Below, piece after piece: positions 1 through 8,476 of a stretch of DNA of 64,000 bases. The notes beneath the pieces are model-generated. The model saw nothing but the letters and a program-made list of their open reading frames with translations, searched no databases and was not told where the DNA came from. The stretch spans positions 1,627,001-1,691,000 of the forward strand of contig NZ_CP029254.1 in the NCBI RefSeq assembly GCF_003122365.1, given 5' to 3'. The number at the start of each line of letters is the position of its first letter. Positions within the stretch are counted from its first letter, which is position 1. Source of the DNA: Streptomyces spongiicola. Its GTDB lineage: Bacteria > Actinomycetota > Actinomycetes > Streptomycetales > Streptomycetaceae. A program made the translations under genes and the position numbers.

Positions 1-813
1 ATGGTAGGCGCGCGCCGCCCACCCGAGACTGATGTTGTGGCCGGCGCCCGGCAGCCGGTCCACGACGACGCGCGGCGCGGCGAGGTGCGACGTCAGCTCG
101 GCGACGGCCTCCTCGTCATGGCGCCACCAGGCCTCGAACTCGGCGAAGGTGAGGCGGACCGGCAGGCGGACGTCGGCGGCGACGGCGGGGAACTCCTCGG
201 GCCAGCGGGCCGCCTCCGCCCGTTCCCGCGCGGGCATGCCGGCCACGACCGAGGCGGCGCTGGTGAAGGTCGCGGGCGGGTACAGGCCGAGCGGCCCCCA
301 GTTCAGGCGGCGGCTTCCGTGGGCTTCCTCGCCGGGCAGTTCCTCCGGGGCGACGCCGTACCGGTGACCGCAGCCGGAGATGTCCAGCCCGAGCAGCCGG
401 TCGTGGACGGACCGCGCGGCCGCGGTGAGCGCGAGCTTGCCGCCGTAGGAGTGGGCGAGGAGCAACAGCCCTGCTCCGTACGGGTGAACTGCGGTGAAGC
501 CGTGCAGCGCTGCGCTCAGTGACGCGGCCTGCTCGGCGAGGGTCTGGCCCTCGGGCAGCCGTTCGGAGGAGGCGCCGTAGCCGGGTCGGTCCAGGGCGAG
601 GACGGTGTACCCGAGGCGGGCGCCGAGGGTGAGCAGCGAGAGGCCGGGGTCCGCCTGGCCGTCGAAGTAGCCGGCGTTCATGCCGCCGCCGTGCAGGGCG
701 ACGACCGTGGCACGAGGCGTGCCCGCCGGGACGGCCAGCAGAGCGGACAGCGGCAGACCGGCGGCGTCCAGGGTGATGCGCCGCACTCCGCGGGAGTGGA
801 GGGGACGGGACAC
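1..813 (-). CDS. Alpha/beta-fold hydrolase (C-terminus cut by window edge)
   Basis: 271 codons are visible and the frame runs off the window at base 1, so only the last residues are missing. The start is the GTG at 811-813 (product begins MSRPLHSRG), preceded by an AGGAG-type ribosome site about six bases upstream. The fold is shown by the oxyanion segment LHGGGMNAG (around residue 40), the strand-turn LALDRPGYGAS, the nucleophile elbow HSYGGK (Ser near residue 120) and a late GAGHNIS that supplies the catalytic His. It is a cytoplasmic serine hydrolase or esterase with no signal peptide. The substrate cannot be told from the sequence. The downstream neighbour lies outside the window; the upstream cupin gene is divergent. 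Confidence 0.85.
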   Translation of the reverse strand, partial: MSRPLHSRGVRRITLDAAGLPLSALLAVPAGTPRATVVALHGGGMNAGYFDGQADPGLSLLTLGARLGYTVLALDRPGYGASSERLPEGQTLAEQAASLSAALHGFTAVHPYGAGLLLLAHSYGGKLALTAAARSVHDRLLGLDISGCGHRYGVAPEELPGEEAHGSRRLNWGPLGLYPPATFTSAASVVAGMPARERAEAARWPEEFPAVAADVRLPVRLTFAEFEAWWRHDEEAVAELTSHLAAPRVVVDRLPGAGHNISLGWAARAYH

Positions 814-1360
814 GGGGGCTCCTCGGAAGGGTCGGCGTGCGGGACCGGAGCCGGGCTCGCCCGGGGCCTCACGGGGCCTCACCGGGCCTCACGGGGCTGC
901 GTGCGGCGGGCGCTCCGGTCGTGGCGGGGGAGTTCCGGGGCGGGGCGCGGGCGCGGGGCCGCGGCCGGGCACGCATCGGCCGCCGCCGCGGGGCACGGGC
1001 GCGGCCCCGTGCCGGGAAGCGGAACCGTGCCGGGAAGCGGAACCGTGCCGGGAAGCGGAACCGTGCCGGGAAGCGGAACCGTGCCGGGAAGCGGGACCGC
1101 AGCGTGGGGTGCGGGCGGTAAAGAGCACGAGACGACCGTATGCGCATTCCTCCGCGCGGCGCCGTCACCACGGCAGGGCCACGGCGGGGCGGCTCACCCG
1201 CCCGGCCCAGTGCGGGCCGCGGTACGCCGCCCACAGGGACCCGCCGCGCGGGTGCCGGGCGTGGCCTGCACGTCTCGGCCGGGTGGACAACCCGGGGTAC
1301 CATGCGGGCCTTTGGGGTCCGGAGGGATCCGTGGGGACACGAGCGCAGGAGGAACGACAT
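814..1360. other. Intergenic region between divergent hydrolase and cupin genes
   Basis: 547 bases without a convincing gene. Long open frames exist on both strands but they are arginine/proline-rich GC artefacts without ribosome sites. It contains a tandem 18-mer array (listed separately). The promoters of the two divergent genes must lie here, but I cannot place -35/-10 boxes confidently. Confidence 0.5.
1009..1098. repeat. Five tandem copies of an 18-bp unit
   Basis: The unit GTGCCGGGAAGCGGAACC is repeated exactly four times head to tail, and the fifth copy differs by one base (GGGACC at its end). The array lies in a non-coding divergent spacer. No stem-loop or known protein site is obvious in the unit. 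Confidence 0.95.
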
Positions 1361-1852
1361 ATGGCGCCCACTCCCCGGCCGGGCGTGCTCGCACTGCTGG
1401 ACGAGCTGACCGCCGATCTGCCCGCGGACCGGGCCGGCGCGCTGTGGCGACTGGCGGAGGAATCGCGCCAGCTCGACGCGAACGTGGTGCGCCTGCCCGC
1501 CCGCGGCCGGATAGCCGCACATGTGGAACCGGACCTGGATGTGCTGCTGTACGTGGCCGCGGGCGACGGGGTGCTCGAGCTGGACGACCGACCGCAGGAC
1601 GTGGCCGCCGGCTCCGTGGTCTGGCTGCCGCGCGGCAGCCGGCGGGCACTGCGCGCCGGGCCCGCCGGCCTGGTGCAGCTGAGCGTCCACCGCCGCCGTC
1701 CCGGACTCGCCATCAAGTCGGCCGGAGGGGCGCCCTCGGGGGGCGAGGCCGCATGTCTGCTGGGCCGGGTCTGCGCGGAGTGCGGACGCCTGGCGGGCGA
1801 GGCCGACGCCCGGTACTGCAACCGGTGCGGGGAGGAGCTGCCCGGACGGTGA
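1361..1852 (+). CDS. Cupin-domain protein with C-terminal zinc ribbon
   Basis: 163 residues. The ATG at 1361 is chosen because AGGAGG lies at 1347-1352; longer frames upstream have no such site. The N-terminal 25 residues look helical. A compact cupin barrel follows (about residues 35-115), with HVEPDLDVLLYVAAG, the turn GDGVLELDD and AAGSVVWLPRG, typical of single-domain RmlC-like sensors. The last 30 residues hold CAECG and CNRCG, a four-cysteine zinc ribbon. Cupin plus ribbon suggests a small ligand- or metal-binding regulatory protein rather than an enzyme, because the His/Glu metal triad of catalytic cupins is not evident. Function is unknown; the gene stands alone. Confidence 0.75.
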   Translation: MAPTPRPGVLALLDELTADLPADRAGALWRLAEESRQLDANVVRLPARGRIAAHVEPDLDVLLYVAAGDGVLELDDRPQDVAAGSVVWLPRGSRRALRAGPAGLVQLSVHRRRPGLAIKSAGGAPSGGEAACLLGRVCAECGRLAGEADARYCNRCGEELPGR

Positions 1853-2436
1853 CCGCCCCGGCGGTGCCCTTCGTGAGGCCGGGGGCCGGGGCCGGACGGC
1901 ACCGTCCGGACGTACGGCAGGAGAGCGCGGCGGCCACGAGGAGGACTGACAGTGCACGGGGCGGCCCGGTGGGGCACGGACACCGGCACAGCGCAGGGAC
2001 CGGCAGGGCACGAATACCGGCACGGCACGGACACCGGCACGGCACAGGGACCGGCACGGCACGGACACCGGCACGGCACAGGGACCGGCACAGCACGGAC
2101 ACCGGCAGGGCACGGACACCGGCAGGGCACGGATGCGGTGGCAGCGGTTCCGTCCGGACTCGGAGGCGGCGCGGGCCTCGGCGTCCGAAGACGAGGGCGG
2201 CGCGGGCCTCGGCGTCCGGAGACGGTTGCGACGCGACCCGCGCATTGCCCTGCGGAATGTCGCCGACGATGGTGACGAGGTGGTCCGGCCCGGCGCTGAT
2301 GAGCCCCGCGACGACCAGTCACCTCCGGGTGCCGGACCGCCCCCGCCCCCGCCCGGGCACGGCAAGGCCGGAGCCGTCCGCGCCCGGGCACGGCGGGGAG
2401 GCGGCCGGCCTCGCCGCCCCGGATCGCCGCGGCCGG
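1853..2436. other. Intergenic region with 17-bp minisatellite
   Basis: 584 bases separate the convergent cupin (+) and permease (-) genes. I see no gene. Positions about 1978-2131 are an imperfect tandem repeat, and the rest is GC-rich sequence including two near-copies of a 40-base segment around 2155-2220 (GGCGCGGGCCTCGGCGTCCG is shared). Confidence 0.6.
1978..2131. repeat. Imperfect 17-bp tandem repeats
   Basis: Units of the form GGACACCGGCACGGCAC alternate with AGGGACCGGCACGGCAC for about nine copies. The period of 17 is not a multiple of three, which agrees with a non-coding location. Confidence 0.85.
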
Positions 2437-3330
2437 TCAGGACACGATGTCCTTGCGGGCGAACCCGCGGAAGGCCAGGGCGAACAGCACCAGGGCGAAG
2501 GTCACGGACACCGCCGTGCCCTTCAGCATCCCGCCCCATTCGAGCTGCGGCTGGAGGGCGTCCGCCCAGGCGAACTGCCAGTGCGCCGGCAGGAAGTCAC
2601 GCCACGAGCCCAGGGCCGTCACGGCGTCCAGCACGTTGCCGACGATGGTCAGCCCGACCGCGCCGCCGACCGCTCCCAGTGGCGCGTCGGTCTTGGTCGA
2701 CAGCCAGAACGCGAGCCCGGCGGTGACGAGTTGGGAGACGAAGATGTACGCGACGACCAGTGCCAGCCTGGGCAGGGTGTCGGCCGTCGCCAGCGAACCG
2801 CCGGTCGGGAGCCGCAGGGGCCCCCAGCCGTACGCCACGGTCCCCACCGCCAGTCCGACCAGCGGCAGCAGAAGCATCGCAGCCGCGCTGAAGCCGAGCG
2901 CGACCGCCAGTTTCGACCACAGCAGCCGGGACCTGGGCACCGGCGCCGCCAGCAGATAGCGCAGGGAGGACCAGCTCGCCTCGGACGCCACGGTGTCGCC
3001 GCAGAACAGTGCGACCGGTACCACCAGCAGGAACCCGGCCGACACGAACAGGCAGGTGGCCGCGAAGTTGGCGCCCGACGCGGTCGCCGTGTCCATCAGG
3101 TTGATCCGGCCGCCGGCGTCGCCGCGCTCGTCGGGTGACCCGCCGATCGCGAAGGCCGCGACCAGCACGAACGGCAGGGCCGCCAGGATGGCGCCCATCA
3201 CGAGTGTCCGCCGCCGTTTCAACTGGCGCACCGTCTCGACGCGCAGCGGCAGGGTGCGCCGGGCGCGGTATCCGGGCGCGGCCGCCGCACTCGCGGCACC
3301 GGCCCCGGTGCGCGCGGTGGTGGTGTTCAT
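2437..3330 (-). CDS. ABC transporter permease (ABC-2 type)
   Basis: 297 residues with about six hydrophobic segments: ILAALPFVLVAAFAIGG near residue 50, FVSAGFLLVVPVALFCGD near 100, a segment near 155, two around 195-235 and a last one near 275. The soluble part ASEASWSSLRYLLAAPVPRSRL is typical of ABC-2 permeases that pair with a separate ATPase. The ATG overlaps the stop of the upstream hydrolase-ATPase gene by four bases (ATGA), so the two are translationally coupled and should form one transporter. The exported substrate is unknown. The N-terminal 25 residues are Ala/Gly/Thr-rich and cytoplasmic. Confidence 0.9.
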   Translation of the reverse strand: MNTTTARTGAGAASAAAAPGYRARRTLPLRVETVRQLKRRRTLVMGAILAALPFVLVAAFAIGGSPDERGDAGGRINLMDTATASGANFAATCLFVSAGFLLVVPVALFCGDTVASEASWSSLRYLLAAPVPRSRLLWSKLAVALGFSAAAMLLLPLVGLAVGTVAYGWGPLRLPTGGSLATADTLPRLALVVAYIFVSQLVTAGLAFWLSTKTDAPLGAVGGAVGLTIVGNVLDAVTALGSWRDFLPAHWQFAWADALQPQLEWGGMLKGTAVSVTFALVLFALAFRGFARKDIVS

Positions 3331-6164
3331 GCGGATGCTCCTCCGATCAGGGTGAGGAACGCGTCCTCAAGGCGCCGGTGCGGTCCCACTCCGGTCACCG
3401 GCACGTCCAGCCTGACGAGTTCGGCGACCAGGGAACTCGCACCCGCTCCGTCGAGGCGGACCAGCACCCCGCCGTCGGTGCGGACGGCCGACCCCACCCC
3501 CGGCAGGGCCGCGATCTTCTCCACGAGCGGTGCGGACGGCTCCTCGGACGTCGTCACGAGCAGGGTGTCCCCCGCTCCGGTGATGTCGGCGACGGGTCCC
3601 GCCTGCACCAGCCGGCCGCGGTCCATCACGACGAGGTGCGTGCAGGACTGCTCCACCTCCGAGAGGAGGTGGCTGGAGACGATGACGGTCCGGCCCCCGG
3701 CCGCGTACCGGATCATCACGTCCCGCATCTCGCGGATCTGCGGCGGGTCCAGTCCGTTGGTCGGTTCGTCCAGGATGAGCAGATCCGGCAGCCCGAGCAT
3801 GGCCTGGGCGATGGCGAGGCGCTGCCGCATGCCCTGTGAGTAGGTGCGGACCGCGCGGGCGAGGGCGTCGCCCAGGCCCGCGATCTCCAGAGCCTCCTCC
3901 GCCCTGGAGTCCTCGGCGGGGCGGCCGGTGGCACGCCAGTACAGCTCGAGGTTCTCCCTGCCGGACAGGTGCGGCAGGAAGCCGGCGCCCTCGACGAAGG
4001 CACCGACCCGGGAGAGGACCGGCGCTCCGGGCCTGACGGCGTGTCCGAAGACCCTGATCCCGCCGTCGTCGGGGGCGATCAGCCCCATCAGCATGCGCAG
4101 GGTGGTGGTCTTGCCGGCGCCGTTCGGGCCGAGGAGCCCCAGCACCTGCCCCTTCTCGACGCGGAAGGAGAGGTCCCGCACCGCGTACCGGTCGGCCGAT
4201 CCGGCGTACCGCTTGCTGAGTCCGGTGATCTCCAGCGGTACGTCGGCGAGTGCGGGATCGGGTGCCGGCGCCGCGGTCCGGCGGCGCGCGGTCAGCAGCA
4301 GCGCCGCCGCTGCCACCGCGCCCGCGGCGGGCAGGCCCCACACCCACCAGGGCAGGCCGGCCGCCTGGGTGGTGACGCCGGGGGCGGTGGGCACGCCCAG
4401 CGGTCCGACCGGGGTGACGGAGTAGGCCGCCGGGGCCGCGGGCGAGGCATGGGCGAGGTCGGTGGCCGCGAGCACCAGCCGGAGCCGGTGGCCCGCCTCG
4501 ACCTCATGGTCCACCGCGGGAAGCGTCAGCTCGACGGTCCTGCCCGCCTTGGCGTCCTCGACCCGGACGGGGGCGGCGAGCTGGGCGGGGAGCACCTGCT
4601 GCCGGCCGTCCGGGCCGACGTCGTAGACCTTGCCGAAGAGGACCGCCTCCCCGCTGTCCGAGGCGACCTTCACCCGGACGGTGGGCGAGCCGGTGATCCG
4701 GGTGCGGCGGTCGAGGGGCGCGGAGTCGAAGCGGGCGTGCTGCCCCGGGAAGTCGAGCGAGAGGCCGACGCCGAGCGAGGAGAGCCCGGAGAGCCCGCCG
4801 CCCAGTCCGGGCACGGTGGAGATCCCGGGTGGTCCGGCTCCGGCCGGGTTGCGGAAGCGCTGCGTCCCGCCGGTCAGTACGACCTCGCGGCGTCCCGCTC
4901 CAAGGCCCGGGTACGCGTCGGCCGTGGCGCCGCGCAGGGTTGCCTGCCCGTCGGTGGAGTCGACGCCTCCGGTGCGGCTGACCCGGAACGCGGGGCCGGG
5001 ATCGGCCGTCTCGTCGCCGTTCAGATACCGGTCGAACCAGGCCGAGACGCGCTCCTGGACCCGTGCCGTCTCCAGATCGCCGCCGTCGTGGCCGCCGGCG
5101 ATCCAGTCGACCGCGACGGGTGCGCCGTTGCCGGCGATCGCCCGGGCCATGGAGTCGGCGTGCGAGAGCGGGAAGAGCGAGTCCGACTGGCCCTGGACGA
5201 TGAGCGCGGGGACCTTGATCCGGTCGGCGACGGCGGACGGACTGCGGGCTTCCAGCAGGGCCCGGGCTTCGGCGTCCGGTCTGCCACTGGTCGCGACGCG
5301 CTCGTACATGGCGCACAGGGCGGGCTCGAAGCGTCCGCAGGCCGGCGCGGGCTGCCCGGCCGCGGCGGCGCCCGCATCGCGGGTGCCGCCGGTGGCACCC
5401 GCTTGCGTGGGGGCCCCGCCGCCGGCACCGGTGCCCGCGCCCGGGTCGGCACCGGTGCCCGGGCCGTCCCCGGCGGGAGCGTCCGCCGGTGCTTCACCGG
5501 AGCCGGGGACGAGCCCGGCCCCGCCGGCCGAGCCGGCCGTGAAGAACAGCCCCGCCCAGAGCTTCTTGAAGACGCCGTCCGGGAACAGCGCGTCGGCGAG
5601 GTTCCAGTACGTGATCTGCGGAGCGATGGCGTCGACCCGGCGGTCGTGGCCCGCCGCGAGCAGGGCGACGGCGCCGCCGTAGGACGCGCCGGTGATCCCC
5701 ACTCGCGGGTCGCCCTCGGCGTCCAGCTCCACCTCGGCCCGGGTGGCGAGCCAGTCGATCAGCCGCGAGACGTCCTCGACCTCGCGCCCGGGGTCGTTCA
5801 GCCCGATGGTGCCGGTGGATGCGCCGAAGCCGCGCGCCGACCAGGTCATGACGGCGTACCCGTCCCTCGCCAGCGCCTCCGCCTGCTGCCGCACGGAGTC
5901 CTTGCTGCTGCCGAAGCCGTGCCCGATGAGCACGGCGGGCCGGCGGCCGTCCCCGGAGGTGAAGTACGAGGTGTCGATTCTCGCGCCCGGCACGGCCAGC
6001 ATCCGGTCCTCGCGGTGTACCCCGGGCTCTTCGTCCGAGGCGGCGGCGGTCCAGGTGCCCGCGCCCGCGAGCACGGCGAGGGCGGCGGCGGCCGCGAGCA
6101 GCCGTGTTCGGCGGCGGGGCGGCACGGCTCGGCCGGGGAGTCGGATCCTCATGCCCGAAACCAT
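3327..6164 (-). CDS. S15-type alpha/beta hydrolase fused to an ABC transporter ATPase
   Basis: 945 residues. The start MVSGMRIRL (6164) has GGAGGT six bases upstream; the frame runs further up only as a GC artefact. A membrane segment at residues 20-43 is followed by an X-Pro-dipeptidyl-peptidase/CocE-like hydrolase: oxyanion region GHGFGSSKD, nucleophile GASYGG, acid QGQSDSLF and histidine AGGHDGG, then a jelly-roll domain ending in ELTLPAVDHEVEAGHRLRLV. A second membrane helix LPWWVWGLPAAGAVAAAALL (near 630) leads into an ABC domain with Walker A GPNGAGKTT, signature YSQGMRQR, Walker B LLILDEPTNGLD and switch SSHLL. With the N-terminus inside, the two helices put the hydrolase outside and the ATPase inside. 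A Gly/Ala/Pro-rich insert interrupts the hydrolase lid (around 220-270). It is coupled to the permease downstream. Confidence 0.9.
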   Translation of the reverse strand: MVSGMRIRLPGRAVPPRRRTRLLAAAAALAVLAGAGTWTAAASDEEPGVHREDRMLAVPGARIDTSYFTSGDGRRPAVLIGHGFGSSKDSVRQQAEALARDGYAVMTWSARGFGASTGTIGLNDPGREVEDVSRLIDWLATRAEVELDAEGDPRVGITGASYGGAVALLAAGHDRRVDAIAPQITYWNLADALFPDGVFKKLWAGLFFTAGSAGGAGLVPGSGEAPADAPAGDGPGTGADPGAGTGAGGGAPTQAGATGGTRDAGAAAAGQPAPACGRFEPALCAMYERVATSGRPDAEARALLEARSPSAVADRIKVPALIVQGQSDSLFPLSHADSMARAIAGNGAPVAVDWIAGGHDGGDLETARVQERVSAWFDRYLNGDETADPGPAFRVSRTGGVDSTDGQATLRGATADAYPGLGAGRREVVLTGGTQRFRNPAGAGPPGISTVPGLGGGLSGLSSLGVGLSLDFPGQHARFDSAPLDRRTRITGSPTVRVKVASDSGEAVLFGKVYDVGPDGRQQVLPAQLAAPVRVEDAKAGRTVELTLPAVDHEVEAGHRLRLVLAATDLAHASPAAPAAYSVTPVGPLGVPTAPGVTTQAAGLPWWVWGLPAAGAVAAAALLLTARRRTAAPAPDPALADVPLEITGLSKRYAGSADRYAVRDLSFRVEKGQVLGLLGPNGAGKTTTLRMLMGLIAPDDGGIRVFGHAVRPGAPVLSRVGAFVEGAGFLPHLSGRENLELYWRATGRPAEDSRAEEALEIAGLGDALARAVRTYSQGMRQRLAIAQAMLGLPDLLILDEPTNGLDPPQIREMRDVMIRYAAGGRTVIVSSHLLSEVEQSCTHLVVMDRGRLVQAGPVADITGAGDTLLVTTSEEPSAPLVEKIAALPGVGSAVRTDGGVLVRLDGAGASSLVAELVRLDVPVTGVGPHRRLEDAFLTLIGGASA

Positions 6165-6393
6165 AAGCGGACCTCCGTACCGGCAGCCGCTGCCGCCGGG
6201 CTGAACTCCGTGACCTCCTCGGGTAGTACGGGAGGGCCCCGCCGTACTCCAGCCGCGGTACGCGGGGAACGGACGGGGTACGCGGGGAACGGACGGGACA
6301 CGGAACGGGGACGTGGAACGGGCGCGGAAACGCGGGCGCGGGCTCCCCGAACAGGCTGCCGGCCGCGGTGCCGCGAGATGCCACCGGGCGCCC

Positions 6394-6481
6394 CTCGCCC
6401 CGGCGCGCACGCGGGCGTGGACGGGGACCATCCCCGCGGGTGCGGGGAGCAGCACTCGCCCCGGCGCGCACGCGGGCGTGG
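6394..6481. repeat. Solitary type I-E-like CRISPR repeat flanked by a 27-bp direct repeat
   Basis: The 29 bases at 6424-6452, beginning GGGACCATCCCCGCGGG and ending GCGGGGAGCAG, have the length and hyphenated dyad of Streptomyces type I-E repeats. An identical 27-base sequence flanks it at 6394-6420 and 6455-6481. The spacing of the two flanks is 61 bases, which equals one 29+32 repeat-spacer period. There is no second canonical repeat and no cas gene in the window, so this is at best a relic. Confidence 0.4.
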
Positions 6482-6530
6482 GACTCAGCGCGCGAGCGGG
6501 GGCGGGTCGCCTGGTGCCCCGGCCGGGCCG

Positions 6531-6911
6531 GACGGCTTCCTGTTCCAGGACCCCAAAGGCGGACCGGTGGTGTCCACGCGGCTCATGGACAGCGCATGGC
6601 GGCCGGCGCGCATGGCGGCCGGCGCGCATGGCGGCCGGCGCGCATGGCGGCCGGCGCGTAAGGCAGCCGGGCTGCCGAAGGTGACCATGCGCCAGTTGCG
6701 GCACACATACGCCTCACCGCTGATCGCCGCGGGCGAGTCGGTCAAGGTCGTGTCCGAGCGCCTCGGGCACACCGACGCGGCGATGACGCCGAACGTGTAC
6801 AGCCACCTGTTCCCCGACTCGGAGGACAGGACGAGGCGGGCGATCGACGGGGCGTTCGCGGCCCCGGTCCGAGATCATGCGGACTCTGAGCGGACAGACG
6901 ATGCCCGCTGA
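6531..6911 (+). pseudogene. Tyrosine recombinase (integrase) C-terminal remnant
   Basis: The frame encodes the last 126 residues of a phage-type integrase: FLFQDPKGGPVV, then RQLRHTYASPLIAAGESVKV with the catalytic Arg and His, ERLGHTDAAMTPNVYSHLF with the second His region and the Tyr nucleophile, ending SEDRTRRAID and a basic tail. The N-terminal arm-binding and core-binding domains are absent and there is no start. A 16-bp tandem expansion splits the motif AWRPARKAAG while keeping the frame. It marks an old integration event next to the iol operon. No attachment repeat or tRNA is seen nearby. Confidence 0.75.
6596..6659. repeat. 16-bp tandem repeat inside the integrase remnant
   Basis: The unit ATGGCGGCCGGCGCGC occurs three times exactly, with a fourth copy diverging at its last bases. 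Three extra units add 48 bases, so the integrase frame is preserved across the expansion. Confidence 0.9.
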
Positions 6912-6938
6912 CCAGGAAACCGCAGGCCAACGGGCATC
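6900..6938. terminator. Hairpin between integrase remnant and mmsA
   Basis: GATGCCCG at 6900-6907 pairs with CGGGCATC at 6931-6938. It lies between two convergent coding ends, so it may terminate the iol operon (from the right) and the former integrase (from the left). There is no U-run, as is usual in Streptomyces. Confidence 0.5.
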
Positions 6939-6950
6939 GAGAGGGGGTGT

Positions 6951-8453
<1,503 letters not shown>

Positions 8454-8476
8454 GACGGATAGCTCCTTCGGGTCCC

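Noticed and set aside
691..3138. Very long open frames on both strands across 0.7-3.1 kb
   Set aside because: They lack ribosome sites, are almost pure Arg/Gly/Pro/Ala and overlap real genes; they result from extreme GC and tandem repeats.
6394..6481. Functional CRISPR array
   Set aside because: Only one canonical repeat and no cas genes; kept only as a relic.
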